Shown here piece by piece: positions 1 to 8,673 of a stretch of 64,000 nucleotides of DNA (within the stretch, counting starts at the first letter, position 1; each line of letters opens with the position of its first letter). The stretch covers positions 33,788 to 97,787 of the forward strand of contig JAGQYK010000007.1 of the NCBI GenBank assembly GCA_020436125.1. Reading direction: 5' to 3'. The notes beneath the pieces were generated by a model. The model was given only the letters and a program-made list of their open reading frames with translations. It did not search any database and was not told the origin of the DNA. Source of the stretch: Cyclobacteriaceae bacterium (GTDB lineage: Bacteria; Bacteroidota; Bacteroidia; Cytophagales; Cyclobacteriaceae). Position numbers and translations under genes: made by a program.

Positions 1-836
1 TCTTGTGGCCATTTCCATGGTTCAATCGCAGCATCTTCTGTACTTTTATAACCGATCTCAGTAAAGATCACTGGCTTGTCGAATTTTTTATAAACCTTCT
101 CAACGGATTGTGAATGAGTAGACCAGTTATTGGCCAATTCTTCTACAGTTGGGTTGTTTGTTTTTGATAGCGGAAAGTAAGCTTGTATGCCTATAAAGTC
201 CAGGGCATCCCAAAATTTTACCTGTTCATATTCTTCATTAAAGTTAGCAGCATAAGTGAGCTTACCTGAATACACTTTTCGAATTTCTTCTATTAGTTTT
301 CTCCACTCGGTTTCACGCGAGGATGCTATGGACAATTCAGTGCCGATGCAAAATATCTCTATTCTATTCTTCTCAGCAAGCCGTGCGTAGTGAAGAATAA
401 ATTCCTGATAGTTAGAGAACCATTCACTCCAACTTTTTTCATTACTCATTTTTATTTCACCTGGCCAACTACCTCTTACCCAAAGATGGGGCTTAAGTAA
501 AGTTTTAATATTTGACTTTCTTGCCAATTGTGTTGTTTCTGCAATGCCTTCATCTGACTCCCCCCACCAGGAATGTTCCCTGTTTGTGTTCATTCTAATG
601 GACGGATCATCAGGGCTACTTTGCCATGCAAAGGGAGTTTGTGATATCCAGTTAACGTTGTTACGTCCAAGCGGCTCGAACTCTTTCTCCGTGACAACCT
701 GTCGCCCGCCTACCCAACAGACACCACGTTGCTTTGGACTATAAGAATGACCCTCATCTTGTAAAGGAATTACAAATCTGGCGAGTAATCCAAAAAGCAG
801 GATGGAGCCAATGAATAGGACCAATTTTATTTTCAC
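1..836 (-). CDS. Clan GH-A (GH113-like) glycosidase, partial
   Basis: The C-terminus runs off the left edge; about 278 codons are visible. I chose the GTG at 836 because an in-frame TAA sits at 848-846 and no other start lies between. Residues 1-22 form one hydrophobic segment (signal or anchor). The remainder reads as a TIM-barrel glycosidase: IFCIGTELS carries a likely acid/base Glu, DFIGIQAYFPL follows, and VIFTEIGYKS carries a likely nucleophile Glu, the order expected in clan GH-A. The resemblance to GH113 mannanase-like proteins is from memory, so substrate is unknown. It starts 4 bp after lipB ends, so the two are probably co-transcribed. Confidence 0.65.
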   Translation of the reverse strand, partial: MKIKLVLFIGSILLFGLLARFVIPLQDEGHSYSPKQRGVCWVGGRQVVTEKEFEPLGRNNVNWISQTPFAWQSSPDDPSIRMNTNREHSWWGESDEGIAETTQLARKSNIKTLLKPHLWVRGSWPGEIKMSNEKSWSEWFSNYQEFILHYARLAEKNRIEIFCIGTELSIASSRETEWRKLIEEIRKVYSGKLTYAANFNEEYEQVKFWDALDFIGIQAYFPLSKTNNPTVEELANNWSTHSQSVEKVYKKFDKPVIFTEIGYKSTEDAAIEPWKWPQ

Positions 837-840
837 TGAT

Positions 841-1560
841 TCAATTTACGATCTCCATTTCAAAAAGTGACACAATATGCTTGAGAAGCGTATTTTTTAC
901 CTCATTTAAATTCTGAGGTGTTCCTAATTCTGCCGCCATGGAAGTAACAGATTTGTCATCAATTCCGCAGGGTACAATATGGTTGAAGTAATTCAAATCT
1001 GTGTTGACGTTGAATGCCAAACCGTGCAAAGTCACCCATCGGCTGGTTTTCACACCTAATGCGCATATTTTTCTGCTTTTTTCAGCATCTTCAGGATCAA
1101 GCCATGCTCCAGTGAGGCCTTTGATTCTACCCGCTGCAATTCCATATTCTTTTAGTGTACGGATAACGGCTTCTTCTAGCAATCGCATGTATTTGTGAAT
1201 ATCAGTAAAGAAATTTTCCATATCGATAACCGGATATACTACGATTTGTCCCGGCCCGTGGTAAGTGATATCTCCGCCTCTATTGATATGAAAGTAAGTC
1301 GCGTTGATGTCACCGAGTTTTTCTTTGGGGATTAAAAGATTTTTTTCGTCACCACTTTTACCAAGTGTGTAGACGTGGGGATGTTCACAGAAAATCAGAT
1401 AATTGGAAGTGACGGATTGTTCTGTAACAGGAAGATCCCTGTTCTTCTTTTTAACTTCCAGAATTTGATCGAAGAATTTAGTCTGATAATCCCAGGCTTC
1501 AGCATATTCCTTTAAGCCTAAATCGATAAACTGTGTCTTTCGATTGATTTTGGGATTCAC
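841..1560 (-). CDS. lipB: Octanoyltransferase LipB
   Basis: This enzyme transfers octanoyl groups from acyl carrier protein to lipoyl domains, the first step of lipoate synthesis in the cytoplasm. The 239-residue length fits the family. The signature RGGDITYHGPGQ is at residues 94-105, the catalytic Lys is in GVKTSRW (about K171) and the nucleophilic Cys in VPCGI (about C198). The start is GTG at 1560, which overlaps the TGA stop of the upstream isomerase gene (GTGA), indicating translational coupling. lipA is not in the window. Confidence 0.96.
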   Translation of the reverse strand: MNPKINRKTQFIDLGLKEYAEAWDYQTKFFDQILEVKKKNRDLPVTEQSVTSNYLIFCEHPHVYTLGKSGDEKNLLIPKEKLGDINATYFHINRGGDITYHGPGQIVVYPVIDMENFFTDIHKYMRLLEEAVIRTLKEYGIAAGRIKGLTGAWLDPEDAEKSRKICALGVKTSRWVTLHGLAFNVNTDLNYFNHIVPCGIDDKSVTSMAAELGTPQNLNEVKNTLLKHIVSLFEMEIVN

Positions 1561-2555
1561 TTTATTTTTTCTAGCTCACCTTTCAGGTACATAATCACTT
1601 CTACCGGATTGGGATCTACTTTGTTCTCAATGGCAAGGTAATATGAAATCCAGTCGGTAAGGTGAATGAGGTGGTAGTATTGCTCTAGTAAAGAAGCTCC
1701 TTCTCCAACAATGTCGATGATGGGATTGGATTTTTTCTCAAAGATATCTCTGCAAAGCTCCATTCTCTTTTCTACTCTTACATGATCGTGATCAGTATAG
1801 AGATAAATCACCTGACTTTGCGCTAACACGCTGGCAGGATGTTCCCAACCTACAATTTCATTGTGGTTCATTTCAGGGAATGTATTCACATGCGCCATGT
1901 GCTTTGAGTTTTCATTCAATTGATTTTGAAACCTCACCGCCATGGCTTCAATTCTTCCATCGCAATAGATGATAGGTAATTTACCATTGATCTTTTTAGC
2001 GATCAGTTCTGCTTGTGCCTGAATGGCTTTTTCACCGCGATCAAGATATTCTACAGCATTTTGAGTCTCTTTAATAAAAGCCGCACCAATTAAGTTGGTG
2101 TGATAAAGTGCATAAAGCAACGATATCATTGAATAACCTAGCATGGCACGAGGGCTACTAGAGCCGGCTGGCATCTGGATATAATGCAGGTTGTATTCTT
2201 TGGCAATCTCCAGCATTTTACCACCAGAAGTAATACATATAATATGTGCCCTTTTTAAGAGCGCTTTTTCAATGGCTGAAAGCGTTTCTTCTGTGTTGCC
2301 GCTATAGGAGCAGGCGATGAAGAGGGTGTGAGGCCCTACGTACTGAGGGATATTATACCCCTTGTTAACGGACATGGGAATAGGTACTCGCCCAAAAGTC
2401 AGGGATTCAACGAGATTGGCGCCAATGCCTGATCCGCCCATACCTGTAATAAGAATATTCCGAATATCGCTCCCTGGTCTAACTAAATCTACTGCTTCTC
2501 CAATTCTAAGGGCATCGGTAAGCTGACGGGTAAAGCCTTCAATCAATTTTTTCAT
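1557..2555 (-). CDS. Bifunctional phosphoglucose/phosphomannose isomerase, SIS family
   Basis: A cytoplasmic sugar isomerase of the two-SIS-domain PGI/PMI type, interconverting glucose-6-P or mannose-6-P with fructose-6-P. Visible motifs are GMGGSGIGANLVESL near the N-terminus (first SIS loop), ACSYSGNTEETL, PAGSSSPRAMLGYS and NTFPEMNHNEIVGWEH, all typical of the family. I use the ATG at 2555 (MKKLIEGF), preceded by GGAAGAGA; the frame extends 17 codons further upstream but that stretch would run into the divergent yraN promoter. It gives 332 residues, the usual length. The stop overlaps the lipB start. Confidence 0.88.
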   Translation of the reverse strand: MKKLIEGFTRQLTDALRIGEAVDLVRPGSDIRNILITGMGGSGIGANLVESLTFGRVPIPMSVNKGYNIPQYVGPHTLFIACSYSGNTEETLSAIEKALLKRAHIICITSGGKMLEIAKEYNLHYIQMPAGSSSPRAMLGYSMISLLYALYHTNLIGAAFIKETQNAVEYLDRGEKAIQAQAELIAKKINGKLPIIYCDGRIEAMAVRFQNQLNENSKHMAHVNTFPEMNHNEIVGWEHPASVLAQSQVIYLYTDHDHVRVEKRMELCRDIFEKKSNPIIDIVGEGASLLEQYYHLIHLTDWISYYLAIENKVDPNPVEVIMYLKGELEKIK

Positions 2556-2589
2556 TTCTCTTCCTAACTTGGAGTGTAAATGTAGGAGC

Positions 2590-2943
2590 ATGACAGATAA
2601 AATCAAAAGAGGATTTGAGGGTGAAGACCTGGCAATTACCTTTTTGAAAGAGAAAGGGTATCGTTTGCTTGAAAGAAACTACAGGTATAAGCGTTCTGAA
2701 ATTGATCTTATTGTGGAAAAGGATAACTGGCTAGTTTTTGTTGAGGTGAAAACCAGGAGTTCAACCTCGTTTGGATATCCGGAGGAGTTTGTAGATGAAA
2801 AAAAGGCCGCAAAGATTATGGAAGGGGCTGATCAATACATTCATGAAAATAATTGGAAGGCTAACGTGCGTTATGATATTGTTTCCATTGTTTTAAAAAA
2901 AGGTGACCCCGAAATTGTTCATTTCGAAGATGCCTTTTACTGA
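2590..2943 (+). CDS. yraN: YraN family protein (UPF0102, endonuclease-like)
   Basis: A 117-residue protein of the YraN/UPF0102 family, which has a restriction-endonuclease-like fold but no agreed function. The motifs are GFEGEDLAITFLKEKGY, ERNYRYKRSEIDLIVEK and FVEVKTRSSTSFG, giving the E...D...ExK pattern of that fold. I start at the ATG at 2590; an in-frame TTG at 2569 would add seven residues with no family match. It is divergent from the isomerase (34 bp between starts), and its 3' end overlaps the convergent MORN-repeat gene by 7 bp. Confidence 0.88.
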   Translation: MTDKIKRGFEGEDLAITFLKEKGYRLLERNYRYKRSEIDLIVEKDNWLVFVEVKTRSSTSFGYPEEFVDEKKAAKIMEGADQYIHENNWKANVRYDIVSIVLKKGDPEIVHFEDAFY

Positions 2944-3764
2944 CCTTTTCGATTCGAGTATACTTCTTTACCCTTGTCATTCCATTCACTACGCACAAAG
3001 GGGGTCAGTTCGCGATCGAAAGGGTCTTGAGGGAAGATGATTATTTTTTTTCTTCTTCCTGAAGGATAATTTTCAATCCACTCACCTACTTTATTGTCCC
3101 AATGATATTCTCCTGTTACTGCAATGGTACCATTTTCATGAAACTGATAATAGTATCCTTCTCTTTCACCAAATTCTACGGGAATGATTTCTTTTATTTT
3201 TGTCCGCTCTACAGGGTCATAGTAAACAATTAAAGATTCTTTTGGCCAGCCTTTATAATACTTCTCTTTGTCTACTAATAAACTTTGCCGATCGTATTGC
3301 ATCCAGCGGCCATGTTTGGTGCCTTTGTAATAAATACCTTCTTCCAAGAGAATGTCGCCTTGCATTTTTCTATAAGGTCCATGCAAAAGTACTCCTTTGC
3401 TGGGGTCAAAATTGTTAGACTTTCTAATCTCTCTTCGTGTAAAATCATACCAGTAGATATCACGCACAAAGCGATTGGGTTTATCAGGTTTCTTGAGATA
3501 GTAGAATAATTCGATAGTGACTCGGTCACCATATCCTTTGCGTGTAAAACCCTTTTTGGTTTTTATGCCATAGAAAACTTTTTTCTTGGGTTTTTTCTTT
3601 TTGGTAACGATGGGTTCATCAATTTCCTCATCCAATTCCAGCAGTTTAAAAGGTTTGTCGGTATCAAAAGTGAACTGGCCTTCTACAATACGTGCCTCCT
3701 GCCCAGGCTGTGCGAACAGCAGGACTGGAAGAAAGACAGCAGATGTAAAAAACCATGATTTCAT
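2937..3764 (-). CDS. Secreted MORN-repeat (YwqK-like) protein
   Basis: A 275-residue exported protein. Residues 1-19 are a signal peptide ending in LLFAQ. A very basic KKKKPKKK stretch follows near residue 55. The second half holds several degenerate MORN-like repeats of the pattern G.Y..G..HG.W..Y, for example KGTKHGRWMQYDR, EGYYYQFHENG and WDNKVGEWIENYPSG. Such repeats are often annotated as YwqK-like antitoxin, but no toxin partner is present and the signal peptide makes a toxin-antitoxin role unlikely. The function is unknown. Its 3' end overlaps yraN by 7 bp. Confidence 0.8.
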   Translation of the reverse strand: MKSWFFTSAVFLPVLLFAQPGQEARIVEGQFTFDTDKPFKLLELDEEIDEPIVTKKKKPKKKVFYGIKTKKGFTRKGYGDRVTIELFYYLKKPDKPNRFVRDIYWYDFTRREIRKSNNFDPSKGVLLHGPYRKMQGDILLEEGIYYKGTKHGRWMQYDRQSLLVDKEKYYKGWPKESLIVYYDPVERTKIKEIIPVEFGEREGYYYQFHENGTIAVTGEYHWDNKVGEWIENYPSGRRKKIIIFPQDPFDRELTPFVRSEWNDKGKEVYSNRKGQ

Positions 3765-3824
3765 TACGAAATGGACGATTTAGGATGATATAACGAAGTT
3801 AGTGAAAAAATATTTCTTTAAAGT

Positions 3825-3855
3825 TTTGTGATTGCATAACCTACAACTACATTTG
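3825..3855 (+). promoter_or_regulatory. Bacteroidota-type promoter of the MarR gene
   Basis: TTTG at 3825-3828, a 19-bp spacer, then TACATTTG at 3848-3855. This matches the known Bacteroidota primary-sigma consensus (TTTG, about 19 bp, TAnnTTTG) exactly. The transcription start should fall near 3861, leaving a leader of only about 15 nt before the ATG at 3876. Confidence 0.75.
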
Positions 3856-3858
3856 ATC

Positions 3859-3872
3859 ATTGATATATCAAT
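3859..3872. promoter_or_regulatory. Palindromic operator 1, probable MarR autoregulatory site
   Basis: ATTGATATATCAAT is a perfect 14-bp palindrome. It begins 3 bp after the -7 box and covers the expected transcription start of the MarR gene. MarR dimers bind palindromes of this size, and a site here would block transcription. The same core occurs again at 4326-4343. Confidence 0.75.
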
Positions 3873-3875
3873 TAT

Positions 3876-4310
3876 ATGAAAGACGAGAAACTGGAGGGAA
3901 TACTTTATTACCTACTTGAAAAGGTTAACAAGGTGAGTAGACGGTATTCCCAGAAAGTTTTTGATGAGCAAGGTTGGGACATTACTAAAGACCAATGGTT
4001 GGTTTTGAAGAAGATTGCTGATAATCATCGCATCAGTCAGGTGGAACTGGCCAGGGCCTTGTTTAAGGACACTGCTGCGATTACCCGAATAATCAATTTG
4101 ATGGTGGATAAAAAACTTGTTAAAAGAGAATTTAGGCCGGATGATAAGCGCCAGGTAGAATTGCTGCTGACCAATAAAGGGCAAAAAATGTTTGACGTCA
4201 TGCTACCCACGGTAGTGGAGATTAGAAAGAAGGGTGTGGAAGGATTGAGCACCATAGAGACGGAGCAGTTGAAGTCATTGCTAAGTAGAATGATACAGAA
4301 TCTCGAATAA
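3876..4310 (+). CDS. MarR family transcriptional regulator
   Basis: A 144-residue winged-helix regulator of the MarR type, a homodimeric cytoplasmic repressor that usually responds to small phenolics, oxidants or other ligands. The helix-turn-helix region is ISQVELARALFKDTAAITRI at about residues 54-73, followed by the wing VDKKLVKREFRPDDKRQVEL. Terminal helices resemble the dimer interface. No redox Cys is present. Palindromes with the same core lie at its own promoter and upstream of the following gene, suggesting that it represses both. The ligand is unknown. Confidence 0.92.
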   Translation: MKDEKLEGILYYLLEKVNKVSRRYSQKVFDEQGWDITKDQWLVLKKIADNHRISQVELARALFKDTAAITRIINLMVDKKLVKREFRPDDKRQVELLLTNKGQKMFDVMLPTVVEIRKKGVEGLSTIETEQLKSLLSRMIQNLE

Positions 4311-4325
4311 AAAAATTTATTATAA

Positions 4326-4343
4326 TAATTGATATATCAATTA
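4326..4343. promoter_or_regulatory. Palindromic operator 2, same core as operator 1
   Basis: TAATTGATATATCAATTA is a perfect 18-bp palindrome containing the 14-bp operator found at 3859-3872. It lies 16 bp after the MarR stop codon and about 70 bp before the ATG of the next gene. No clear TTTG/TAnnTTTG promoter can be assigned to it. Confidence 0.7.
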
Positions 4344-4414
4344 AATAGAAGGCAGCTACTAATATTTTGCTCCGTTTCTATGATGAGAATTTCAACTCAA
4401 ATAAAACTATAACC

Positions 4415-4843
4415 ATGAAAAATTTATTTATTCTACTAACACTATCAATTATGACATTAAATGTAGCACAAGCACAATCAGAGGAGGAAGTGGTAAAAAA
4501 TGTAATCATCGAATTTGTTGATGCTGCCGATCGGCAAGACGCAGATGAGGTGGCTTCAATTCTTCATGACGATTTTCGAGTTGTGATGAATCAATTATTT
4601 GGCAGCACTGAGGTAAATTTTATGAACAAAGCAGTATATGTTCAATTAATCCGCGACAAAAAGATGGGCGGTGACAAACGGACTATTGATTTTATGTCTG
4701 TTGATGTGGTCAACAAAAATGCCTCGGTTAAGGTATTGCTAAAAGGGAAAACAATGATTTTTGAATCTCTTCTTCATTTGATCAAGATAGCTGACGGTAG
4801 ATGGCGATTGATCAACGATTTGCCTTTTGCTACCAAAATATAA
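4415..4843 (+). CDS. Exported NTF2/SnoaL-like protein
   Basis: A 142-residue protein starting at ATG 4415 (MKNLFILLTLS), with a signal peptide ending near AQAQ at residue 20. The frame is open 16 codons further upstream, but that part lacks a signal. The mature part has the NTF2-like cone-fold pattern: an N-terminal helix with FVDAADRQDADEVASILHDDF, then strands ending in DGRWRLINDLPFATKI. NTF2-like proteins range from small-molecule binders to enzymes, so no reaction is assigned. A MarR-type operator upstream suggests control by the neighbouring regulator. It ends in a terminator shared with htpG. Confidence 0.75.
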   Translation: MKNLFILLTLSIMTLNVAQAQSEEEVVKNVIIEFVDAADRQDADEVASILHDDFRVVMNQLFGSTEVNFMNKAVYVQLIRDKKMGGDKRTIDFMSVDVVNKNASVKVLLKGKTMIFESLLHLIKIADGRWRLINDLPFATKI

Positions 4844-4850
4844 ATTATAA

Positions 4851-4882
4851 AAAAGGTCTGTCGTTATCAGACAGACCTTTTT
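4851..4882. terminator. Bidirectional rho-independent terminator
   Basis: GGTCTGTC (4855-4862) pairs perfectly with GACAGACC (4870-4877) around a 7-nt loop, flanked by A4 and T5. It sits between the convergent NTF2-like gene and htpG and can serve both. Confidence 0.88.
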
Positions 4883-4899
4883 ACTGTATTTAATTTTAT

Positions 4900-6801
4900 T
4901 TACGAAACGAGTTCAACACTTCTTTTGATGAAGCTTGTGAGATCAGCGCCAGTCAGCATATTCTGCGATAATAGTGCAAGGTCATAAGCCTGCTTGGCCA
5001 ATTTTATTTTTTGCTCTTCTGTTTCTGCTTTCAATACTTTCTGAATCACATTGTGATTGGCATTGACTGCTACATTGTAGCTATCAGGCATGCCGCCCAT
5101 AAATGGCATTCCACCACCCCCTGTCTTGGCCATGTCTTTCATTCTTCTCATCCACTCACTCATGGTAACCGTTACAGGCAGATCGGCAGGAGACATCGAT
5201 TCAACGGCAAGCGTCATGCTTTCATTTTTAATAGCCTTTTCGAAGATGCTCTTGATTTGCTCCTCTTCTTCCTTGCTCAAAACACTTTCAATTTTTTCGT
5301 CTTTTGCAATTAGCTTATCGATGGTATCACTATCCACTCTTTTAAGTTGCGTATTTTCTAGCTTCTGCTCCAGATTGCTAATGTAGTGGCTGTCTAAAAC
5401 GCCATCCATAAGCAATACATCGTATGATTTATCCTTCGCCATTTGAATGTAGGTGTCTTGCTTACCCGCATCAGAAGTATAGAGATAAACCGTTTGCTTG
5501 TCCTTATCAGTTTGGTTGGCCTTTACTTTTTCCTTGTATTCATCAAAAGTAAAGTAGGCCCCGTCTACATTTTTCAACAATGAAAAGTCTTTTGCTTTTT
5601 CGTAAAACTTCTCATCGCTGATCATTCCGTATTTCACGAATATGTTGATGTCATCCCATTTCTTTTCAAATGCTGTGCGATCCTTCTTAAACATGTCGCT
5701 CAATTTGTCAGCTACCTTCTTGGTAATGTGCTGGCTGATTTTTTTAACACTGGAGTCAGACTGCAGGTAACTTCTGGAAACGTTTAATGGAATATCCGGA
5801 GAATCCAACACACCATGCAGTAACATCAGAAAATCAGGAACCACATCTTTCACTTCATCAGTGATAAAGACCTGGCGTGAGTAGAGTTGAATTTTGTTTT
5901 TCTGAAGTTCGAAATCGTTTTTCACCTTAGGGAAGTAGAGCACACCTGTAAGGTTAAATGGATAGTCAACATTCAGGTGAATCCAGAAAAGCGGATCCTC
6001 GGAAAAAGGATATAACTCCTTATAGAAGCTAAGATAATCCTCATCCTTTAAATCTTTGGGCGCCTTAGCCCACAAGGGCTCAGGATTATTGATGATACGA
6101 TCAACCTTTACTGATTTTGTTTTTGGTTTACCATCTTTGTCTTCTCCGTCCGGAACGCTTTCTTCTTTGGTTCCGAATTTTATTTCAACAGGTAAAAACT
6201 TACAGTACTTTTCAAGGATACCTTTCAATCTGAACTCATCCAAAAACTCTTCTGAGTCTTTATTAACGTGCAGGATTATATCGGTTCCTCTTTCTTTTTT
6301 CTTTGCGGGTTCCAAGGAGAATTCTGTCGATCCATCACAGGTCCACTTGGCGGCCTCATCCTCTCCCACTGCATGAGATCTCGAAATGATTTCCACATTG
6401 TCCGCTACCATAAAGGAAGAGTAGAATCCAAGACCAAATTTTCCGATGATGTCTTTAGCGTCTCCTTTGTCTTTGAATTTTTCTACAAATTCGGTGGCAC
6501 CTGAAAAGGCGATTTGATTGATGTATTTTTTTATTTCTTCTCCCGTCATTCCAATACCGTGGTCACTTACGGTAATGGTCTTTTTCTTTTTATCGAAGCT
6601 AACTTCAATGCGCGTTTCGCCAAGTTCATCCTTGAACTCACCCATGGCGGCCAGCTTTTTGATTTTTTGCGTGGCATCTACCGCATTACTTACCAGTTCC
6701 CTCAGAAATATTTCATGGTCTGAATAGAGAAACTTCTTAATGATGGGAAAGATATTTTCGGTATGGATGGAGATAGAACCTTTTTCAGCAACAGTTGCCA
6801 T
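4900..6801 (-). CDS. htpG: Molecular chaperone HtpG (Hsp90)
   Basis: An ATP-dependent cytosolic chaperone of the Hsp90 family, 633 residues, normal full length. The GHKL ATPase motifs are FLRELVSNAVDATQ (catalytic Glu and Mg-binding Asn) near residues 33-46, DHGIGMTGEEI near residue 79, and GKFGLGFYSSFMVAD near residue 120. The middle domain carries the conserved NVSRSYLQSD. The C-terminal dimer region includes SYNVAVNANHNV. The charged linker after residue 215 (EESVPDGEDKDGKPKTKS) is typical of Bacteroidota homologues. It is monocistronic between two terminator hairpins. Confidence 0.98.
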   Translation of the reverse strand: MATVAEKGSISIHTENIFPIIKKFLYSDHEIFLRELVSNAVDATQKIKKLAAMGEFKDELGETRIEVSFDKKKKTITVSDHGIGMTGEEIKKYINQIAFSGATEFVEKFKDKGDAKDIIGKFGLGFYSSFMVADNVEIISRSHAVGEDEAAKWTCDGSTEFSLEPAKKKERGTDIILHVNKDSEEFLDEFRLKGILEKYCKFLPVEIKFGTKEESVPDGEDKDGKPKTKSVKVDRIINNPEPLWAKAPKDLKDEDYLSFYKELYPFSEDPLFWIHLNVDYPFNLTGVLYFPKVKNDFELQKNKIQLYSRQVFITDEVKDVVPDFLMLLHGVLDSPDIPLNVSRSYLQSDSSVKKISQHITKKVADKLSDMFKKDRTAFEKKWDDINIFVKYGMISDEKFYEKAKDFSLLKNVDGAYFTFDEYKEKVKANQTDKDKQTVYLYTSDAGKQDTYIQMAKDKSYDVLLMDGVLDSHYISNLEQKLENTQLKRVDSDTIDKLIAKDEKIESVLSKEEEEQIKSIFEKAIKNESMTLAVESMSPADLPVTVTMSEWMRRMKDMAKTGGGGMPFMGGMPDSYNVAVNANHNVIQKVLKAETEEQKIKLAKQAYDLALLSQNMLTGADLTSFIKRSVELVS

Positions 6802-6976
6802 ATTCGTTGATTTGGTTTGATTAATATTTTACAAAAGCAAGCCTTTCAAAAGCCGTTCCATCACGGAAAAGGTGACAGGATGGCAGGCAAAAGCATTTTT
6901 GCAAATAATTCGGGCCGTTTTCACATGGCTAAGGAATGAATGCAGCAGGGACACCTCACATTCGAGGCACAAAAAA

Positions 6977-7005
6977 ACCGCAGCACTTTAGTACTGCGGT
7001 TTAAA
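6977..7005 (-). terminator. Terminator of the RNase G gene
   Basis: ACCGCAG (6977-6983) and CTGCGGT (6994-7000) form a stem with a small inner ACT/AGT pairing, and on the minus strand it is followed by a run of T (complement of 6971-6976). It lies just past the stop of the Rne/Rng gene. Confidence 0.8.
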
Positions 7006-7020
7006 TTTTATATTAATGTT

Positions 7021-8619
7021 TTAGGCTTCTTCTGTAGCCGCTGGAGTAGCCGGTTGCCCATGTACTCCAGTATCAATCTCTTCACCTTCTTTGGTGAGAA
7101 ATTTGAATTCGGTGATGGCCATTGAAGAGTCTCTCACTAATGTTAGCCACTTATTATATTTAAAAAACAGCTTAACTCGCTTGGAGATAATTCCAGTGGT
7201 ATAGTAAGCGTATAAAAATGGATGAAGTGCTAATGCAATACCACTTTCGTTTTGCTTTACGAATAAATGATCAAGGTGTTGTTCAATCTGGTCGGTGATC
7301 AATATACTGGCAGTGATGCTACCGGTGCCATTACAAGTGGGGCAAACTTCTTTGGTGGCAATATCCATCTGAGGGCGGACACGCTCACGGGTAATTTGCA
7401 TTAATCCAAACTTGGATAGCGGAAGAACCGTATGTTTGGCGCGATCAGCTCCAGCCATTTCGTCCTTCATGGTTTTATGAATGAGGCGCTTGTTCTCAGC
7501 ACTTCTCATATCAATAAAGTCAACCACGATGATTCCTCCCATATCGCGCAGGCGCAACTGACGGGCCACTTCCTTGGCGGCTTCAAGATTGACAGACAAA
7601 GCTGTTGTTTCCTGATTTTCCTCGCGGTTGGATTTGTTACCACTGTTAACATCTACCACATGGAGCGCTTCTGTGTGCTCTATGATCAGATAACCTCCAC
7701 CTCTCAGGCTTACGGTTTGTCCGAAAGCAGATTTGATCTGCTTCTCAACGTTATAGTGTTCAAATATTTTCGCCTTGCCATTATAGAACTTGACAATTTT
7801 TTCTTTGTCGGGGGCAATGGTTCTGATGTAGTCCCTTGTCTCCTCAAAAATTTTCTTGTCGTCAACGTGGATATTATCAAACGATTCGTTGAGCACATCA
7901 CGTAGAATGGACGATGTTTTACTTATCTCCCCAATGATTTTATCACGAGGATTGGCAGTAACCATTCGCTTTATTCCTTCATCCCAGGTTTTGGTGAGGT
8001 TGCGTAAGTCTTTGTCCAACTCAGCCACTTCCTTGCCTTCGGCAACGGTGCGGATGATGACCCCGAAATTTTCAGGTTTGATCGATTGTATGAGGCGCAG
8101 TAGGCGCTTGCGCTCATCGCTGCTGGTGATCTTTTTAGAAACACTTACGGTGTTGCTAAAAGGAACCAGAACCAGGTAGCGGCCTGGAATTGATAACTCG
8201 CACGAAAGTCGCGGCCCTTTGGTGGATATGGGTTCTTTTACCACCTGCACTGGAATAACCTGACCTTTGGAAAGCTGCTGGGATACTTTCCCATGCTTGT
8301 CAATGTCTTTTTCTAGTTGGAGCTTATCCAACCGGCCTCCAGTAATCTTCTTTGTACGGACTAGTTTGGTGAATTTTTGTAGTGAACCATATTGTGCACC
8401 AAGATCCAAGTAATGAAGGAATGCGTCCTTTTCATACCCAATATCAATAAATGCAGCGTTAAGTCCCTGAACCACCTTTTTCACGGTGCCCAGATAAATA
8501 TCACCTACTAAAAACTTGCTTCCTGCTTCTTCGTGATGAAACTCTGCAAGATTCTTATCCTTGAGAAGTGCTATGCGACATCCGTTCTGAGTTGCGCTAA
8601 TAATTAGTTCGTTACTCAA
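7021..8619 (-). CDS. rng: Ribonuclease G/E family protein
   Basis: A 532-residue endoribonuclease of the RNase E/G family, processing rRNA and mRNA in the cytoplasm. The N-terminus has an S1 domain with the RNase H-like insertion (VGDIYLGTVKKVVQGLNAAFIDIG split in two conserved blocks). The Mg-binding catalytic Asp is in HVVDVNSGNKSN and a second in VDFIDMRS. CPTCNGTGS is the zinc-link that joins subunits. The C-terminal scaffold of RNase E is absent, so RNase G is the better name. The start is a TTG at 8619; no ATG lies near the conserved N-terminus. Upstream lies a tiny basic ORF, then TPR and HU genes. Confidence 0.94.
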   Translation of the reverse strand: MSNELIISATQNGCRIALLKDKNLAEFHHEEAGSKFLVGDIYLGTVKKVVQGLNAAFIDIGYEKDAFLHYLDLGAQYGSLQKFTKLVRTKKITGGRLDKLQLEKDIDKHGKVSQQLSKGQVIPVQVVKEPISTKGPRLSCELSIPGRYLVLVPFSNTVSVSKKITSSDERKRLLRLIQSIKPENFGVIIRTVAEGKEVAELDKDLRNLTKTWDEGIKRMVTANPRDKIIGEISKTSSILRDVLNESFDNIHVDDKKIFEETRDYIRTIAPDKEKIVKFYNGKAKIFEHYNVEKQIKSAFGQTVSLRGGGYLIIEHTEALHVVDVNSGNKSNREENQETTALSVNLEAAKEVARQLRLRDMGGIIVVDFIDMRSAENKRLIHKTMKDEMAGADRAKHTVLPLSKFGLMQITRERVRPQMDIATKEVCPTCNGTGSITASILITDQIEQHLDHLFVKQNESGIALALHPFLYAYYTTGIISKRVKLFFKYNKWLTLVRDSSMAITEFKFLTKEGEEIDTGVHGQPATPAATEEA

Positions 8620-8673
8620 AACTTTAAATTGGATGTGTTAAAAAATTACATCGAATAGGAGATGTATTTACTA

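Noticed and set aside
2937-3764. Toxin-antitoxin module because of YwqK-like repeats
   Set aside because: The protein has a signal peptide and no toxin gene is adjacent; MORN repeats alone do not imply an antitoxin.
5011-5386. Overlapping frames on the plus strand inside htpG
   Set aside because: They are antisense shadows of a strongly conserved gene, rich in Ser and Phe as expected from such shadows.
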